Shown here: one piece after another, positions 10,669-22,355 of the stretch
Position numbering within the stretch: position 1 is the stretch's first letter
Layout: every line of letters begins with the position of its first letter
Assembly: GCA_020746835.1 (NCBI GenBank)
Contig: JAGPNK010000006.1
Span: 62,001 to 126,000, forward strand
Source of the DNA: Stachybotrys elegans
Taxonomy: Eukaryota > Ascomycota > Sordariomycetes > Hypocreales > Stachybotryaceae
DNA length: 64,000 nucleotides
Direction: 5' to 3'
Notes under the pieces: generated by a model
Databases searched by the model: none
Told to the model about the DNA's origin: nothing
Seen by the model: the letters and a program-made list of their open reading frames with translations, nothing else
Program-made: the position numbers and the translations under genes

Positions 10669-12302
10669 TTAAAAGAAGGTAGCCTCGATGTAGTTGTGTG
10701 CTGTGTTGCACTGAACAAAGCTGATCGTCCTCGCAACTTGCCGTTCAGCTTCCTCGGCATCGTCTCCAGGCCGGGGACTGCCAATCCGCAAACGGATCTT
10801 CATGAACTTATAGTACCACCATTCAGCCGTCGCAACTCGGTATCCGCAGCCCGACACGCTGAGATATTGCTCTAGAAGCTCCGTCATGGTCTCCTTTACT
10901 CCCTCATCTTGTACCGCCCCAATCCCAAAGCCGAGGTAGGTTGGCATAAACCAAGTGCCGAAAGGTCTGAATGCCAACCCCCGTCGTGCCATCTCGATCA
11001 ATCTGTCTATAAAGTAAGAGAATTCCCCGAGGAGGAGATCATCTTCGGGATGAAATGCCTGCATACTCAGGTTCAGGGAGATGATGGCGCAAAGCAAGAA
11101 GGTAATTGCCGCCACGTAATCTCGATGCAGACGCGCTCGTGAAGACTCAGATATGAGCGGGTTGCCCAGGATCTGGTTCAGGCGCTCAGTGAACTCAGCA
11201 AGATCGCATTGACTTGTGTAGTAATAGTATCGAGTCTCTCGGTAGTGAGTCTCGGGCTCGTTCAAGCATTGCCGTAATTCTCTGACATGTTCAAGTCGGA
11301 GTGTGTTTGGGCCCTCGTCCTGGCCAGGTCGAGAGTAGGATGTTGCCTCCGTCGGAGGCCCTGTTTCGGTATACTGAGTATGCCCTAGCTTGTTCAAAAA
11401 CGCCCATGCTGCTGGACTCAGGTCAAGGTTGTTAGCTGTCAAGCTTGCAAACAACTGCACACGTTAGCTGGCTCACGGCATCAGATAAAGGTGTCTTCTT
11501 ACCACTGGTTTGCACATCTCAGCGATGAATTGTATCTGGAATGAATCCAACCCGTCTCGACGACAAAGAATGTCTACCAGATACGCAAGCCCTGCTTCAT
11601 GGGGGGTACTTGGGTCGACGGTATTGTTTAACCATGACTGCAGCAGGCCCCGTTAGCCATTGCGAGCTCTGTAACAGTTTCCTGTAGTTTCTCACCTGCA
11701 TGATCATGATTAAGTAGATGGCGCAGCATAGTTCCACTACTTCCGCATCCGAGGGGTTTTCCATGCCCAGGCGCAGTGTCTTGAGCGCGTGACCGTATTT
11801 TTTGAGCAACCCGGTTGACTTCTCTTTGAGGTGGAACTCTGAAGCCGCCGCTCCGAATGCGTCTACTGCAGCTTCCAGTGCTTTGTTTGAGCCGAGGCGT
11901 TGCGGTAGCATGCGCAAGAAGGCGCCGCAGGTGGCGAGGTCATATCTGACATCGGTGACGTCGAGCCGATAGACAAAGGCCTTGACAACCAGGGCCGAGG
12001 ACGACGACGGCATGGGGGTAATGTGTGTGCGCCCCGCGGCTTGCAGAGCCCGGGCTCTGTTCGACTTTGACTGCACCGACCCCGGGTCGCTAATCACGAA
12101 TCGGTAACGCGGCTGTCCAACCCCCTGACATGTCAACATGAGGCGAGCGCATCGGGAGCACGTCGGCTTGACCTCGTCGCACTGCGCGGCTGAGTCAGTT
12201 ATCCTGGATGCACAACAAGGCAATGAAGCTATAGATGTGACGGACCTTCTTCTTGGCTTGGCGACATGCGCCGCACCCTCGACTATACGGACCTCTCACC
12301 AT
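10669..12302 (-). CDS. Zn2Cys6 transcription factor (2)
   Basis: Four minus-strand exons, 12302-12246, 12181-11696, 11637-11503 and 11454-10669, give 487 aa. The first intron (64 nt, GTCCGT..GCAG, branch TAACTGAC) splits the zinc cluster exactly between its second and third cysteines. Splicing yields CGACRQAKKK joined to CDEVKPTCSRCARLMLTC, a complete CX2CX6CX6CX2CX6C GAL4-type domain at residues 10-37. This junction is strong evidence for the model, because the exon lies outside any long open frame. The rest (SALVVKAFVYRLDVTDVRYD, LKTLRLGMENPSDAEVVELCCAIYLI, long C-terminal region) fits the 'fungal specific transcription factor' layout without a clear middle-homology region. It lies tail-to-tail with the CoA-transferase and upstream of a GH27 gene on the same strand. 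Its targets are unknown. Confidence 0.85.
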
Positions 12303-12884
12303 TGTGTCAGCGACGAGAGAAAATGTTTGACGTGGGAAAAGGAGGTGAGATCAAGTTCTTGGCTGCTCGGCAGAAGTGGAAAGAATAATGGGTTGGACAG
12401 GGCTACAGATCCTTCGCAGGGATATTCTGGGTCGACCCAAACGTTATCTCGCATTGAGCTTCTTCTTATTGGAGACTACCGTCAGCAAACAGCCTCATTC
12501 GTACGGAGTAGTGGTCTATGCAATTGCTACAAGAATTTTGCCTGGATTCTGTACTGGACCATCCAGAACTTCACTTTCATTATTTCATCTTCTACTACAG
12601 TTTTGCTTCACAGTAACTCGACTTGCTGTAGTGGAGATGTCTGGCCCACGTCAGCCTGGCTGTAAGACCTAGGTTTCAGGTGGAGAGCCTAGGACTTGGG
12701 AGATTGGCGAAAATAAGCCCCGAAGGTTGAGTGACTCTTCCAGGGCCAAGCATGAGTTGCTATAAGTGCCCGACTATAGTTCAAATTCGCCACTCGTATG
12801 GATAAAGGAGATTGTAACGGCGTATCCTAAATTCGTGTGCTTCGAGATGCCTAAACTATGCTATCCAAAGCTATATTGCCTCAC
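12303..12884. other. Intergenic; no gene recognised
   Basis: Promoter region of regulator 2 and the 3' flank of the alpha-galactosidase gene, both on the minus strand. Overlapping plus-strand frames at 12138-12672 run antisense to the regulator's first exons and look like chance frames. Confidence 0.45.
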
Positions 12885-14518
12885 TTACACGCACTGAGAG
12901 TACCATTCTGTTGACATGTTAGTACGCTTTCATGAACTCGGTTGCGCATTTACGTACCATTGACGACGTTGCATGTGCTTCCAGACACGCAAGTCTTGCA
13001 TCCAGTCCAGTCCCTACCGCCACACTGTCCCCATTTCTCGGACACGCAGGACGTCTGAGTGGGCTGAGCGTTGGACCGAGTTGTCGACGGTCCTTGCGTG
13101 GTGGCTGGCGGAGTACCACTGGTGGTGACCTTGATAACAGCCATGTCGTGGTTTCCAAGGCTGAAGGACACGCTGGTGCCAGTACCGGTGCGGCCGCTGT
13201 ACATCTCCCGCCAGCTATAGCTGCCAGAGCCAAGACCGGGAACGTCCCTAAAGTTGACGGAGAGGGTGGCTGCGCCGGTGCCTGCGACGAGACCAATGAC
13301 GACACCGTCGCTCAGCGGACCGGCCCAGTAAGAGTAGATTCGGCCACTGACGGGGGCTGGCGAGCCCGAGGGACGGAAGATAGTGGCGGGTTTGCCGAGT
13401 CTGTCCTGGTTGATGTCGATGATGCCCTGCTCGGATGTTAGCATTTTATAAAATTGGCGCGATCATACAGAAAATAGCTGCGCGACTGACCTTGTTCTTG
13501 ATGATGGCCAGGCTTGCGGCAGAGATGGTGTTGAGGTTGTTGCCGAGAATGAGAGGAGACTTGCAGATAGCCCAAAGACCGAAATGAAGGCGCTCTTCAT
13601 TCTCAGTCAACTTGTTGTTGCCGACGATCTGATCTTTCGTGAGCTAATCATTCGCAGAAATCAACCTCATTCAATAAACTCACCAGCATGTCAAGATCGT
13701 TGAAGCCACCTGGCCCCGAGTACTGGGAGATGCCTGCGGCAGCACTGCCGATACGCTCAACAGAGTCCCAGTCTTGCCAGTTATCGGCAGACATTCGCCA
13801 CGAGTTGCCCACGCTGTTACCCCAGGTCCAGACGCTGTCGCGACCCCACTGGCAAAGGTTGTAGTAGATGTTCTTGGTGCTTCTGACGCTGGCAAGAGCG
13901 TCGCGCATCGTCTCATACCACGCACGCGTGTTGAACTGGGCGCTCCAGCATGTCTGAGGAGTCTGTCCATTGGTGCAAGGGGTGTAGCACGCGTCGTGCT
14001 TCCAGAAGTCGACACCCCAGCTGGCAAGAAGTCTCGCATCTTGGGCCTCGCGTCCCCATGATCCGGGATATCCAGCGCATGTCATGGTTCCCACGCAGCC
14101 ATAGAGACCGAACTTGAGGCCCATGCCATGAATTCTGTCCACCACGGACTTGATTCCGTTGGGCCACTTGCTGGGGTCGGGGACAAGGTTACCGGACCCA
14201 TCTCTGGACTTGGTAGACCAGCAGTCATCGATGTTGACGTAGCTATATCCGAGATCCTTGAGGCCTAGGGAGATGAACTTGTTTGCGGTATCGATGGCAT
14301 ATCTCTCCGATGCTGAAGCGCATTGAGCCACATTCTGGTCATGCCTTATTAACAAACATGAAACCAAGAGCAATGAGCAGCAAACCTACCCAGCTGCTCC
14401 ATCCCATGGGAGGGGTCAGACCAAGACCATTGTCGAGTCGCTTCTCGAGCTCGTGGTCACTGCCTTCGGTGGCCACGGCGATTTGCGCAAGCGCAGCTGC
14501 TGCAAGGATGTACTTCAT
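12885..14518 (-). CDS. Secreted GH27 alpha-galactosidase with C-terminal CBM1
   Basis: Five minus-strand exons, 14518-14390, 14334-13684, 13628-13491, 13426-12958 and 12907-12885, give 469 aa. All four introns are 50-64 nt and in frame. The start gives a signal peptide (MKYILAAAALAQIAVAT) and a Kex2-like site (ELEKR) before the mature enzyme. GH27 landmarks are LTPPMGWSSW, YVNIDDCWS, GLKFGLYGCVG, WGVDFWKHDACY (nucleophile Asp about residue 157), WRMSADNWQDWDS (acid/base Asp) and GGFNDLDML. After a Thr/Ser/Pro linker the tail is a fungal cellulose-binding module (WGQCGG..W.GC..C.SG..C..N.WYSQC); its last residues EWYSQCV are encoded by a tiny 23-nt last exon after a perfect TACTAAC branch point. 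The enzyme should remove terminal alpha-galactosyl units from galactomannan or raffinose-type sugars while bound to plant cell walls. It is intact. Confidence 0.93.
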
Positions 14519-15361
14519 GTCTACTGTGAAGGTGAAGTTTGGAAACCTCGCAACTCGATGTTTGGGAACCGCTAATACACTACGTGAGCATGTTTCTTGC
14601 TCCTCGAGAGCCTGACCACCTTAAATATTAGCAGCTCGGAGTTGGCCCTCCAATCACGGAACAGAAGCGACGGCATTATTACACCAACTATGACAGTTGC
14701 AATTGGGTTGTACGGAAAATTACCAAAGAGGAATGCTCAAGCTTCCGAAACTACCATCTGGGCTTAGTTTGGCCCCCTCGCGTGGACAATTTCCCGCCAC
14801 ATGGAATGAGAAATGACCTGTATCCAGCAATCAAAGAGGAAGCCCATGGTTTCTCCGCACGCATGTTCCGTTCTCGACCTCATCAACGACGCTTGGGGAA
14901 CTCGGAGCTGTTGACGGCTATTTCCGAGGACTTCAATTGGGGCGCCTCAAAAGACCCTTCTCCAGCCGCTTCGCAACCATTCTTGGTCAAAAACTGGCTC
15001 GGGGCTGACTATCTTATAGCCCTTCCAATGTGAAGTCGACGGTGCTTGCGACTCTGCTTCGAAAGCAGAAGTCAGGTTTTCTGGGTGATGGGAGGGGTCT
15101 AGCATGCCGGACTGTGTTGCGTTTTTCACGAGTTGCGTTACCGTGTCCTCTCCCGAAGCCCCGCGGCGCAACGACTCTGAAATAATAAGCCGCGACGGAA
15201 ACTGCAATGGCTGAAATTGTTCCAGCAGTGAAGTGTCGTTGAAGTTAACGGCGATTTGGGCAGTGATCAGCACAGTTACAGGATGCCAAGCTCTGAACCA
15301 AGTCTACGAAACTCGTCAAAGTGAATGGTATTTCGCTTCCATTTATTCTTTGTATACCAAT
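14519..15361. other. Intergenic with one unexplained short minus-strand frame
   Basis: This holds the promoter of the alpha-galactosidase and the 3' flank of the transporter. The minus-strand frame at 15273-14947 (about 108 codons) opens with GTG, has no upstream ATG, and shows no recognisable domain; it could be a gene remnant or chance. I do not call it a gene. Confidence 0.4.
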
Positions 15362-17333
15362 CTATCCACTTTTCCTGGTTTGGTCATCCTGGGCCACCTT
15401 CCCAGTCTCCAGAGTGAGCGACTCGACCACAGTCGACTGGACTGGAGGGGTTGAACGATCAACCTGCCAACTGATTAGTTCAAAGCTTGGCATTTCGCAG
15501 GATAAGGATACACTTACCCAACGAACAACAAATAGCCAACAAGAAAGTGCAACGGCAACGCAGATGCATGCAATGTAACCTGTTTTCCAGTAAGGCGCCT
15601 GGTCCGCAGGATAAAGCGTAATGCCCCAGAAAGTCCACAGAAGACCATCACTGGCTCCCATCATAGCAATCATGACACTGCGCGTAGCGTCATCCACCGC
15701 CCGAATTGCAATGTTGCTCGCCCAGCTATACATAAGAGGGTTGATACCATAAGCCGTGGAGGCAAGATAGAGGACCGTCATGTGGCCAGCGAGAGAAACA
15801 TCAGGGATGAGCAAAACGACTGAGCAAACAACCTGAATCGTGCAGAGCAGCAGGCCGATGCTCACGCGAAGATTGTTGTACCGGTCGATGATGAAAGAAC
15901 CGGCAAGTTCCACCACGATTCCGATCGCGTGAGTTGGGATGGGGTATGTATTGACTTGCGCCTGCGTGAAACCATCGGATACTTGGTGGTTCTTCATGAA
16001 GAGAATTAAAAGTCCTTGCACAATGTATGCCTGTAGTGCGGAAGAGAGCGCAGAAAAGACGCAGAAGATGTATCTATCATCTCGAGTTAGTCAGGGAAAT
16101 GGCTCATCAGGGTGTTAACTTGCGTCATTCGTTGTCCCAGCACTCTCTTTGCGAGGCTCCAAATTTTGATGCTGTGGTTATTCTCTCCCTTGGGTGGAAG
16201 TCGGTCAAGAGCCAGCTGCCGTTCTGCAGGACTCAGATAGAACGCCTCTGTTATCTCCGGAATGTCTGGGAAGAAGAAGAATCCAAAGATGGCTACCGGG
16301 AGTGCTATTTCCTCTTAGCATTGGGCTCTGGATGAGGCAAGCTGGGAGTCTTACTGATTATTCCATCAATGAGAAACACCCACTGCCAGCCTGCGAGTCC
16401 AGCGTGACCTTCCATAGACTCATGTATGGCCGCCATCATGGCGCCGGAAAACATCTTGCCAACTTGACCAGCTACAGTGAATATAGCAGCTCTCTTGGCA
16501 ATCTCGTCGGATTTGCTGCTTCCCGTCAATGCGCCGAACGATGTGTACCAGCTGAGGGAAACTTACTACCAAGAACCCATGATGTAGATGGAACCGGCAT
16601 AAGTACTGGCCTCAGCAAGTCCCATGAAGAAACGAACAACCGCCAACTGTTCAAATCTGGTGCATCCAGCGCTGGCCATGGTGAATACAGCCCACACTAC
16701 AACCATTGACGAAAGCCAGATCCTAGGTCTGACTTTCTGGATCATAATACTGCTGGGGATTTGACCAACTAGCATGCTACATCACATGGTTAGGCGGGCT
16801 TGAGCGACTGGTTAGGATAGTAACACACCCCGTAGAGGCCATGGCGAGGAGCACATTGTACTGGTTGCCTTCGAGCTGGAGCTCCTCCCTGAGACCGGCC
16901 ACCTATGGATGGCATTAGCCTTTTCAGAAGTCTATAAGCGAAAAAGAAAGGCCGTACATATGCATTGGCGAAGGCAGATCTATCTGAGGGCTTGTTTAGC
17001 GGCATTTTCTATGACTTGAGCATACTGGCACCAACCGAGATGATTGAAGAAGAAGCTGAAGCAGCAAAAGGTCTAGAAGATCAGCCTTCTGCTCACGAAT
17101 CCATTGGAGCTGTCTCACAAGAATAAAGAAGTCTGTAGATTGGTCAGTTTCTTGGGGCATCTTGGTGTTTGACTGAGATACGCACCAAGCTTCCGAATAA
17201 GTCGCCTCTCATCTACTTTGGCGTCCTCCCCAACAAGGTCTTTTAATCATGGTCAGCCTCGATTTAAATGTGTGAGAATTTTCTTGCAAAATGCACACGC
17301 ACCTCCCTGTAAAGACTCGGCGTCTCTCCCCAT
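15362..17333 (-). CDS. MFS transporter, anion:cation symporter family (Dal5/Liz1/Fen2-like)
   Basis: Eleven minus-strand exons: 17333-17303, 17239-17186, 17132-17119, 17072-17036, 16983-16958, 16902-16829, 16776-16567, 16515-16355, 16304-16124, 16073-15518 and 15463-15362, giving 481 aa. All junctions keep frame and rebuild the family sequence: DERRLIRKLDFFIL, the first helix FCCFSFFFNHLDRSAFANAY, VAGLREELQLEGNQYN, GQIPSSIMIQKVRPRIWLSS, FFMGLAEASTYAGSIYIMGSWY, WQWVFLIDG and PDIPEITEAFYLS. About 12 transmembrane helices are expected in the plasma membrane, importing a small organic anion such as pantothenate, allantoate or another carboxylate by proton symport. Exon 3 is only 14 nt. The intron after exon 9 appears to start with GC (GCAAGT), since no GT donor keeps the frame. 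The gene is divergent from the HET gene. Confidence 0.85.
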
Positions 17334-18009
17334 ATCTGCTATGGGATTTTTGAAGACGCAAGATGAAGATGAAGGTGGACTAGGATCTCATAGACTCTGT
17401 CTGGATGGTGGTTTTATTGATCCACCTTGATGGTTAACCTGCGCATTAGCAGTCCAATCAGATTGTTGGTGTTACAAAGACATTTATGGGGTCTTGGAGC
17501 AGAGAATGAGGGCCTCGCCAAGCATTTGATAAGGATCCGTTATGTTGTTATCGTGAGAGACCATGGTATTCCATTCCGAAGAGATTTACAGGTGCAGGGT
17601 AACTCTTTCGTTTGCCCAGTGTTGTGCTCGTCTTTGCAAAGGTATTTCTGGGCTAACTTAGTAGAGCAACAATTATTTTGGGTAGTTGATATGTTCCCAC
17701 CTGGGTTGAGAGTTTGGTTGCGATCTGGCTCGTCTATATTGAAGTTTAATCTGGGGTTCATCCAACCCATAAAACCAAACGTGAACATCAAGTATAGGTT
17801 TCATACTTACAGATATGTATGAACTACCTTTCTGTATGATTCAGCTGTCGGCAGAGTGCCATGCCAGTTGGCCCCGCTATTCTTTATTCGTCTTCATGAT
17901 TCAGCCTTGCTTCGCCTCATTCCGTCTTCAGCTGAGGGGAAACCTCTTCCGACAAACATCTTTACACCACACTCATTCCTTGTCCTTGAACCCATTTCTG
18001 CCCTTCGAC
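17334..18009. other. Intergenic between divergent transporter and HET genes
   Basis: No supported gene lies here. An in-frame ATG at 17815 would extend the HET protein by 65 residues, but those residues have no domain character, so I keep the start at 18010 and treat this as a shared promoter. Confidence 0.4.
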
Positions 18010-20238
18010 ATGGACGACAATAAGCCATGCCAGTTTTGTACTGTGGTTTGTACAGCACTGGAGGTATGGGAGAAGTGCTTGGTCCTTGGCGCCAGGCATC
18101 TTTACCCAGCCCCGGTCGACTTCTTCCTCGGCACCTCTGTCGAATTCGAAGCACGAGCTTCCGATGGCTGCATGGGCTGTCGCTCACTCCTGGCAGCGCA
18201 TGATACTAAGAGCAAGGAGGAGAAATATGGAAAAGTCTATGGTGTCAGTCTTCATTTCAGCGCGTCACAGCCTCTGGTCTTTACGAAGCTGGGCAACCTC
18301 AATGGTGACAACCGAGATCTTGCTCGTCGGAGGAATCCCTTTGGAGATCTCAGCGGCGAAATGTTTCTGTCAACAAACCCAATACTTGCGACGAATCCGA
18401 TGGGGCGCGGAAGGCCCTACGACCGAGACTCATACAACACCAGCCTCTTTAAGCGCTGGATCAAGCGGTGCGACGAACATCACCAGTCAACATGCAGTGG
18501 AAAGTACGAAAAGTTTCTGCTGCCGGAGGAGACCTTGACCTTTATAGATGTGGAGGAGCGATGCATCGTCACACCAGAAACCCCTGTGCGATATGCAGCC
18601 CTCAGCTATGTCTGGGGAGGAGCCAAAGTGCCGCTTTCAACAAAGGCGAACGTGCCATATCTTCGACTCCCCGGTGCATTTCTTGCTGGTGGTATGGAGC
18701 TTCCAGCTACCATCAACGATGCGGTGCGACTCTGCGCTTCCATTGGTATTCGGTATCTCTGGGTTGACAGCCTGTGCATTGTCCAAGATGACCTGGAAAC
18801 GAAGATGAAGCATATCAAGGCCATGGGGTCGGTGTATGCAAATGCCTATCTGACCCTCGTTCCTCTCTCTGCGGAGAGCGCGGTGGATGGAATCTCGCGA
18901 GTCTCCCGCCCAGCACCGAGTCCCAACTCGTCTTACGTTTACTTAGCAACCAAGACGCTGATGAGAGCCACGCAAGGCTCTATTGGATTGGGACCGATAA
19001 CACTGTCAAATACAACCTGGAGGACCAGAGCATGGACGCTGCAGGAGCTGGTCTTCTCTAAACGTGTTATTGGGTTGGGCCCGGTGGCGTCATGGGTATG
19101 TTCTGGGGCTCAGTGGAGCGAAGACCTCGAGCTTCCTTCCGAGATAGAAGGGCAGTCAGCGTTTACGGAGAAGAAGCCGGATAAGCCGTCGGTTGTGGTG
19201 TCGCCCAGTCTCAGTGATTACGCCTCGCTGGCACAGCTTTATGCGAAGCGGGATATGACTCTTTCCAGCGATACGCTCAATGCATTCGAGGGAATCATGA
19301 TACCTATGAGTCAATGGTTCCCAAATGGATTCCTATTTGGTATCCCTGAGTTCATTTTCGACATGGGACTACTATGGGATTATAGAAGAAGGGGGGCGCA
19401 ATCAAGATCTGGCGTGGGCTGGGAGAACGGGTCGAATTCCTTTCCGAGCTGGTCTTGGATATCGTACAAAGGATCACATCTCCAAACATTCTGGTATCCG
19501 GACTTTTCGTATCCGCAACCATCGACTGTTACTTTCCCGTTGGTGAAATGGAAGAAGCAGGAGAAGGCAACTGGGGCTTGGAAGGACATTGACAACTCAT
19601 ATCACCGAGTCCGGAAGCATTTCGAGAACCCCGAAGCTCCCATCCCCGATGGGTGGACAAAGCACGAGAATGGGGATGAGCCACCTTACTACCAACATTC
19701 AAGCCACGATCACGTCACTCCGCAGCCCAAATTCAGCTACCCCATCCCACCATTTCAGCGATATCGAGATATAAACAGCGTAGAGCACTACCCTCACGTT
19801 CTCTTCGAAGGCAGCTTGACCAGAGTCAAGTTCCAATTCTTCGAGTCCTCTGAGCAGTACAACTCTTACACCGAAAGGCTACAATCGCATGGCGTCGTAC
19901 CGGAAATGGACATTGTGAATCCGGTCGACGGTAGCTGGATCGGACGTCTTCGGCTGAATCTGCAGCAAGGCGATTCGATACCAGATAACGAGCAGGTACA
20001 GGAAATCATTGCCATTTCGGAAGGAAAACAGAAGAATAGCGGAAGCGACAAGGCGGATAAATGGAGCGAGTTGTCGGAACGAGATGAAATCAAGGGGGAG
20101 GAGTGGTATCACTACGTCAATGTGCTATGGATTGGCTGGACGAAAGACGAAAAGATCTATCGGAAGGCCCTGGGGAGGGTTTGGTACACGGGATGGCAGA
20201 AACTGGAATTGGGGCATGTTCGTGTCTTGCTAATATAA
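18010..20238 (+). CDS. HET-domain protein (heterokaryon incompatibility-type)
   Basis: An intronless frame of 742 aa starts at the ATG at 18010 (MDDNKPCQFC...). The N-terminus holds paired cysteines (CQFC, CMGC). The HET domain follows at about residues 195-350, with its conserved pieces YAALSYVWGG, LPATINDAVRLCASIGIRYLWVDSLCIVQDD, YANAYLTLVPLSAES and, further on, TWRTRAWTLQELVFSKRVI. HET domains act in self/non-self recognition between fused hyphae and can trigger regulated cell death; many lineage-specific members have no known partner. The C-terminal half (about 390 aa) has several Trp-rich stretches (FPSWSWISYKGS, WYHYVNVLWIGW) usual for this class. No break is visible, so it looks functional. 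Confidence 0.88.
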   Translation: MDDNKPCQFCTVVCTALEVWEKCLVLGARHLYPAPVDFFLGTSVEFEARASDGCMGCRSLLAAHDTKSKEEKYGKVYGVSLHFSASQPLVFTKLGNLNGDNRDLARRRNPFGDLSGEMFLSTNPILATNPMGRGRPYDRDSYNTSLFKRWIKRCDEHHQSTCSGKYEKFLLPEETLTFIDVEERCIVTPETPVRYAALSYVWGGAKVPLSTKANVPYLRLPGAFLAGGMELPATINDAVRLCASIGIRYLWVDSLCIVQDDLETKMKHIKAMGSVYANAYLTLVPLSAESAVDGISRVSRPAPSPNSSYVYLATKTLMRATQGSIGLGPITLSNTTWRTRAWTLQELVFSKRVIGLGPVASWVCSGAQWSEDLELPSEIEGQSAFTEKKPDKPSVVVSPSLSDYASLAQLYAKRDMTLSSDTLNAFEGIMIPMSQWFPNGFLFGIPEFIFDMGLLWDYRRRGAQSRSGVGWENGSNSFPSWSWISYKGSHLQTFWYPDFSYPQPSTVTFPLVKWKKQEKATGAWKDIDNSYHRVRKHFENPEAPIPDGWTKHENGDEPPYYQHSSHDHVTPQPKFSYPIPPFQRYRDINSVEHYPHVLFEGSLTRVKFQFFESSEQYNSYTERLQSHGVVPEMDIVNPVDGSWIGRLRLNLQQGDSIPDNEQVQEIIAISEGKQKNSGSDKADKWSELSERDEIKGEEWYHYVNVLWIGWTKDEKIYRKALGRVWYTGWQKLELGHVRVLLI

Positions 20239-20402
20239 GTGGTATTTTCTTCCCCGATACAACATAACCCCCAAGCTATTTCTTGGCTGATAAACATCAC
20301 GGGTTCATGCTCTTTCTGATGGTCAAGCTACTCTCCCCATTTCTTCAACCGCAAACACTCCCCGGTCATGTACTCCACCCTAGCAACCGCTCCTTGCACT
20401 CC

Positions 20403-21392
20403 TTAGAGCTGCAGACGGACACCCTTGCGGTTCAGAATGTACTGCTGATCCTGGGCAGTGAAAGCGGACAGCCTCTCCTTCTTGGAGGGCGCGCTGTTCT
20501 CATCGCCCAAAAAGACCTCGCAGAAAGGCTCAGTTGTGGTTCCTTTGAGAAGGCCCTTCTCCTTCATGGTGGCATCCACGTGCGCTACGACGTATCTCTG
20601 AAACTCGGGGAAGGCTGGAGGATGTTAGACTAAAATATGTGAAGGGTGGCCATGTGTCTTACTGTGCGTTCCTCCGTTGTGGCATCCATAGAGAGTCCAG
20701 TAGACATCGGTTTGGTCCTCGCCGGCAGCGGTTGCCTGGAATCGCTCCCACTCACCAGCGAAACGTCCAGGGGAACCGTCGGGGAAAGCGAGGGGAACTG
20801 GATGTTGTCAGTTTCTAGACTCTGATTAGAGGTTGCTGTACTAACCGTTCTTGAGTTCGAATGCCCAGACAAACGAGCCGTCGTCCTTGAGTTCGTACTC
20901 GGTGATCTACATCGTGGGTGAAGTCAGCGAATTGCAGCCGACAACAACAGGGTGGTTATGTGCACCTCTTCAAACCAGTCAAAGGTGCCGACATCTCCGT
21001 GAATCGTCGTTAGACGGTAGGAGCCCACAGTGTTGTCAGGGCCAATGGTGATCTTGATTGGCTGAGGCACCCAGCTGAGGTCGGAAACTGTATCGCGCCT
21101 AGTTAGTACTCGTAATAATGCAGTCGGGTTGAGGTCTGATGGGCTTACAGTTGCCAGTCAACTTGTGAATGTCCTTCGCATTAGCACCCCATGAGAACCA
21201 CGTCTGTATGTAGACATAGGCAGTGCCCTCAGGGCAGCGGCATGGCTGGGGGGCATTGATGCCGCAAGGGGGGATATCTTTGGTAGCCTCGACGGGAGTG
21301 ACAGCTTCCTGAGCCGGGGATGGTGGTGGGATCAGCCATGCGCTGGCGGCAGTAGCCAGGCATGCCACGTTGGCAACAGTGGTGAACTTCAT
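20403..21392 (-). CDS. Secreted protein of unknown function
   Basis: Five minus-strand exons, 21392-21149, 21087-20966, 20906-20846, 20797-20663 and 20614-20403, give 257 aa, with all introns short and in frame. The start gives a clear signal peptide (MKFTTVANVACLATAASAWL). The mature protein begins with a Pro-rich stretch and a cysteine-containing segment (CGINAPQPCRCPEG). A soluble domain follows with repeated aromatic/Gly patterns: WFSWGANAKDIHKLTG, WVPQPIKITIGPDNTVGSYR, ITEYELKDDGSFVWAFELK, GEWERFQATAAG. The alternation of strands ending in a long C-terminal helix is reminiscent of SRPBCC/START-like folds, but that is a weak impression. I do not recognise a named family. It is convergent with the HET gene (about 160 bp between stops). 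A secreted effector-like or polyketide-binding protein are both possible; there is no direct evidence for either. Confidence 0.75.
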
Positions 21393-22355
21393 TATGAGAC
21401 GAAATACAATATTTAATGCCGTGTAGACCAGAAGATGGCGAGCCAACCCAGGGACTTGTTTGCGGTGTCTTTAGGTTACATTCTGAAACTCGGCACCAGG
21501 CAGTGAGCCGATTAGATATACTCTGAAGGACTTACCCTTCGGGGCCGTTGGTCCTCGAACCGGACCGCATCCTCGAGCTAAGTCGTCGCGAGGTGTGGTG
21601 GCTGGGGAGCCGGCGGGATTTGAACGGGAGGATTCGTGCTCAGATATTCGGCAGTCGGTCCGCAGGATGGAGGTTGGTGTGATAGGTAGACGATCACTGG
21701 TAGGTAATCGATATGACACCCATGCACGGTAAGCGTGGCCGCTTCGGGGCCGTTGCCATATCCTTCATCGACACACAAGCTTCGCATCATACGTTCTGAA
21801 TGAGAACTTGTAGTCTATTCTTTCCCCATCAGTTTGTATATGTCGCTTGATGAAGAGAACAATAAGTAATTTGAGACAGTAAAGGTAATGCTTAAGGCCG
21901 ACAGGGAAATCGGTATACCCCAATGATCATGATGGGTGCGTACATCATCAGACGGACGGGCGGAGCGCGGAGCCGATCAAGTCCGAACATGGCCGGGAAC
22001 CTGCTCCTACGCTCCGCCCGCCCCAAGAGCCACTTTTATCTTGTAGTGTACGCCGAGAATCCGCACCCGCCCTGATAATCATTCCCCAGATCAAACAATT
22101 ACGTTGCGCCCTGTCGCTATGTTGTATTAATGATGGATGGAGCGACGGCGACGGCGGACCTCTCAGTTCGGACCGGTACTGCCGTCGAGTCAGCATCGTT
22201 GTCTGGCATGGCATATAACAGCTTTGGTTCTTTAAGCGAGAAGGCTTTTGGTGAAGCCCAGTATATCCGAATTTACTCTGTTCAGGCCTGCATTCATTTT
22301 TGCAGACCATCTTGATTGCCCAATCTAGCTCACTCACCTTAGACTTGTTTCAACC
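21393..22355. other. Intergenic; no gene recognised
   Basis: Divergent promoter region between the secreted-protein gene and the DUF4188-like gene. Two stretches resembling a tRNA T-loop were checked and do not fold as tRNA arms. Frames at 21948-22337 (minus) and 22130-22315 (plus) have no domain signal. Confidence 0.4.

Noticed and set aside
14947..15273. 108-codon minus-strand frame downstream of the transporter
   Set aside because: It opens with GTG, has no upstream ATG or convincing splice partner, and shows no domain. Kept only as a note in the intergenic entry.
16552..16569. An 18-nt intron in the transporter joining GS to CWYTS
   Set aside because: Too short to splice. The GTAAGT donor at 16566 with acceptor at 16516 gives a 51-nt intron and the expected GSWYKSDE family sequence.
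17815..18009. Upstream in-frame extension of the HET protein
   Set aside because: The added 65 residues have no domain character. The start at MDDNKPC, just before the first Cys pair, is the more usual layout.
21540..21720. tRNA-like T-loops (TTCAAAT and GGTTCGA) on the minus strand
   Set aside because: The flanking bases do not form a T stem and no acceptor or anticodon arm can be drawn, so these are chance matches.
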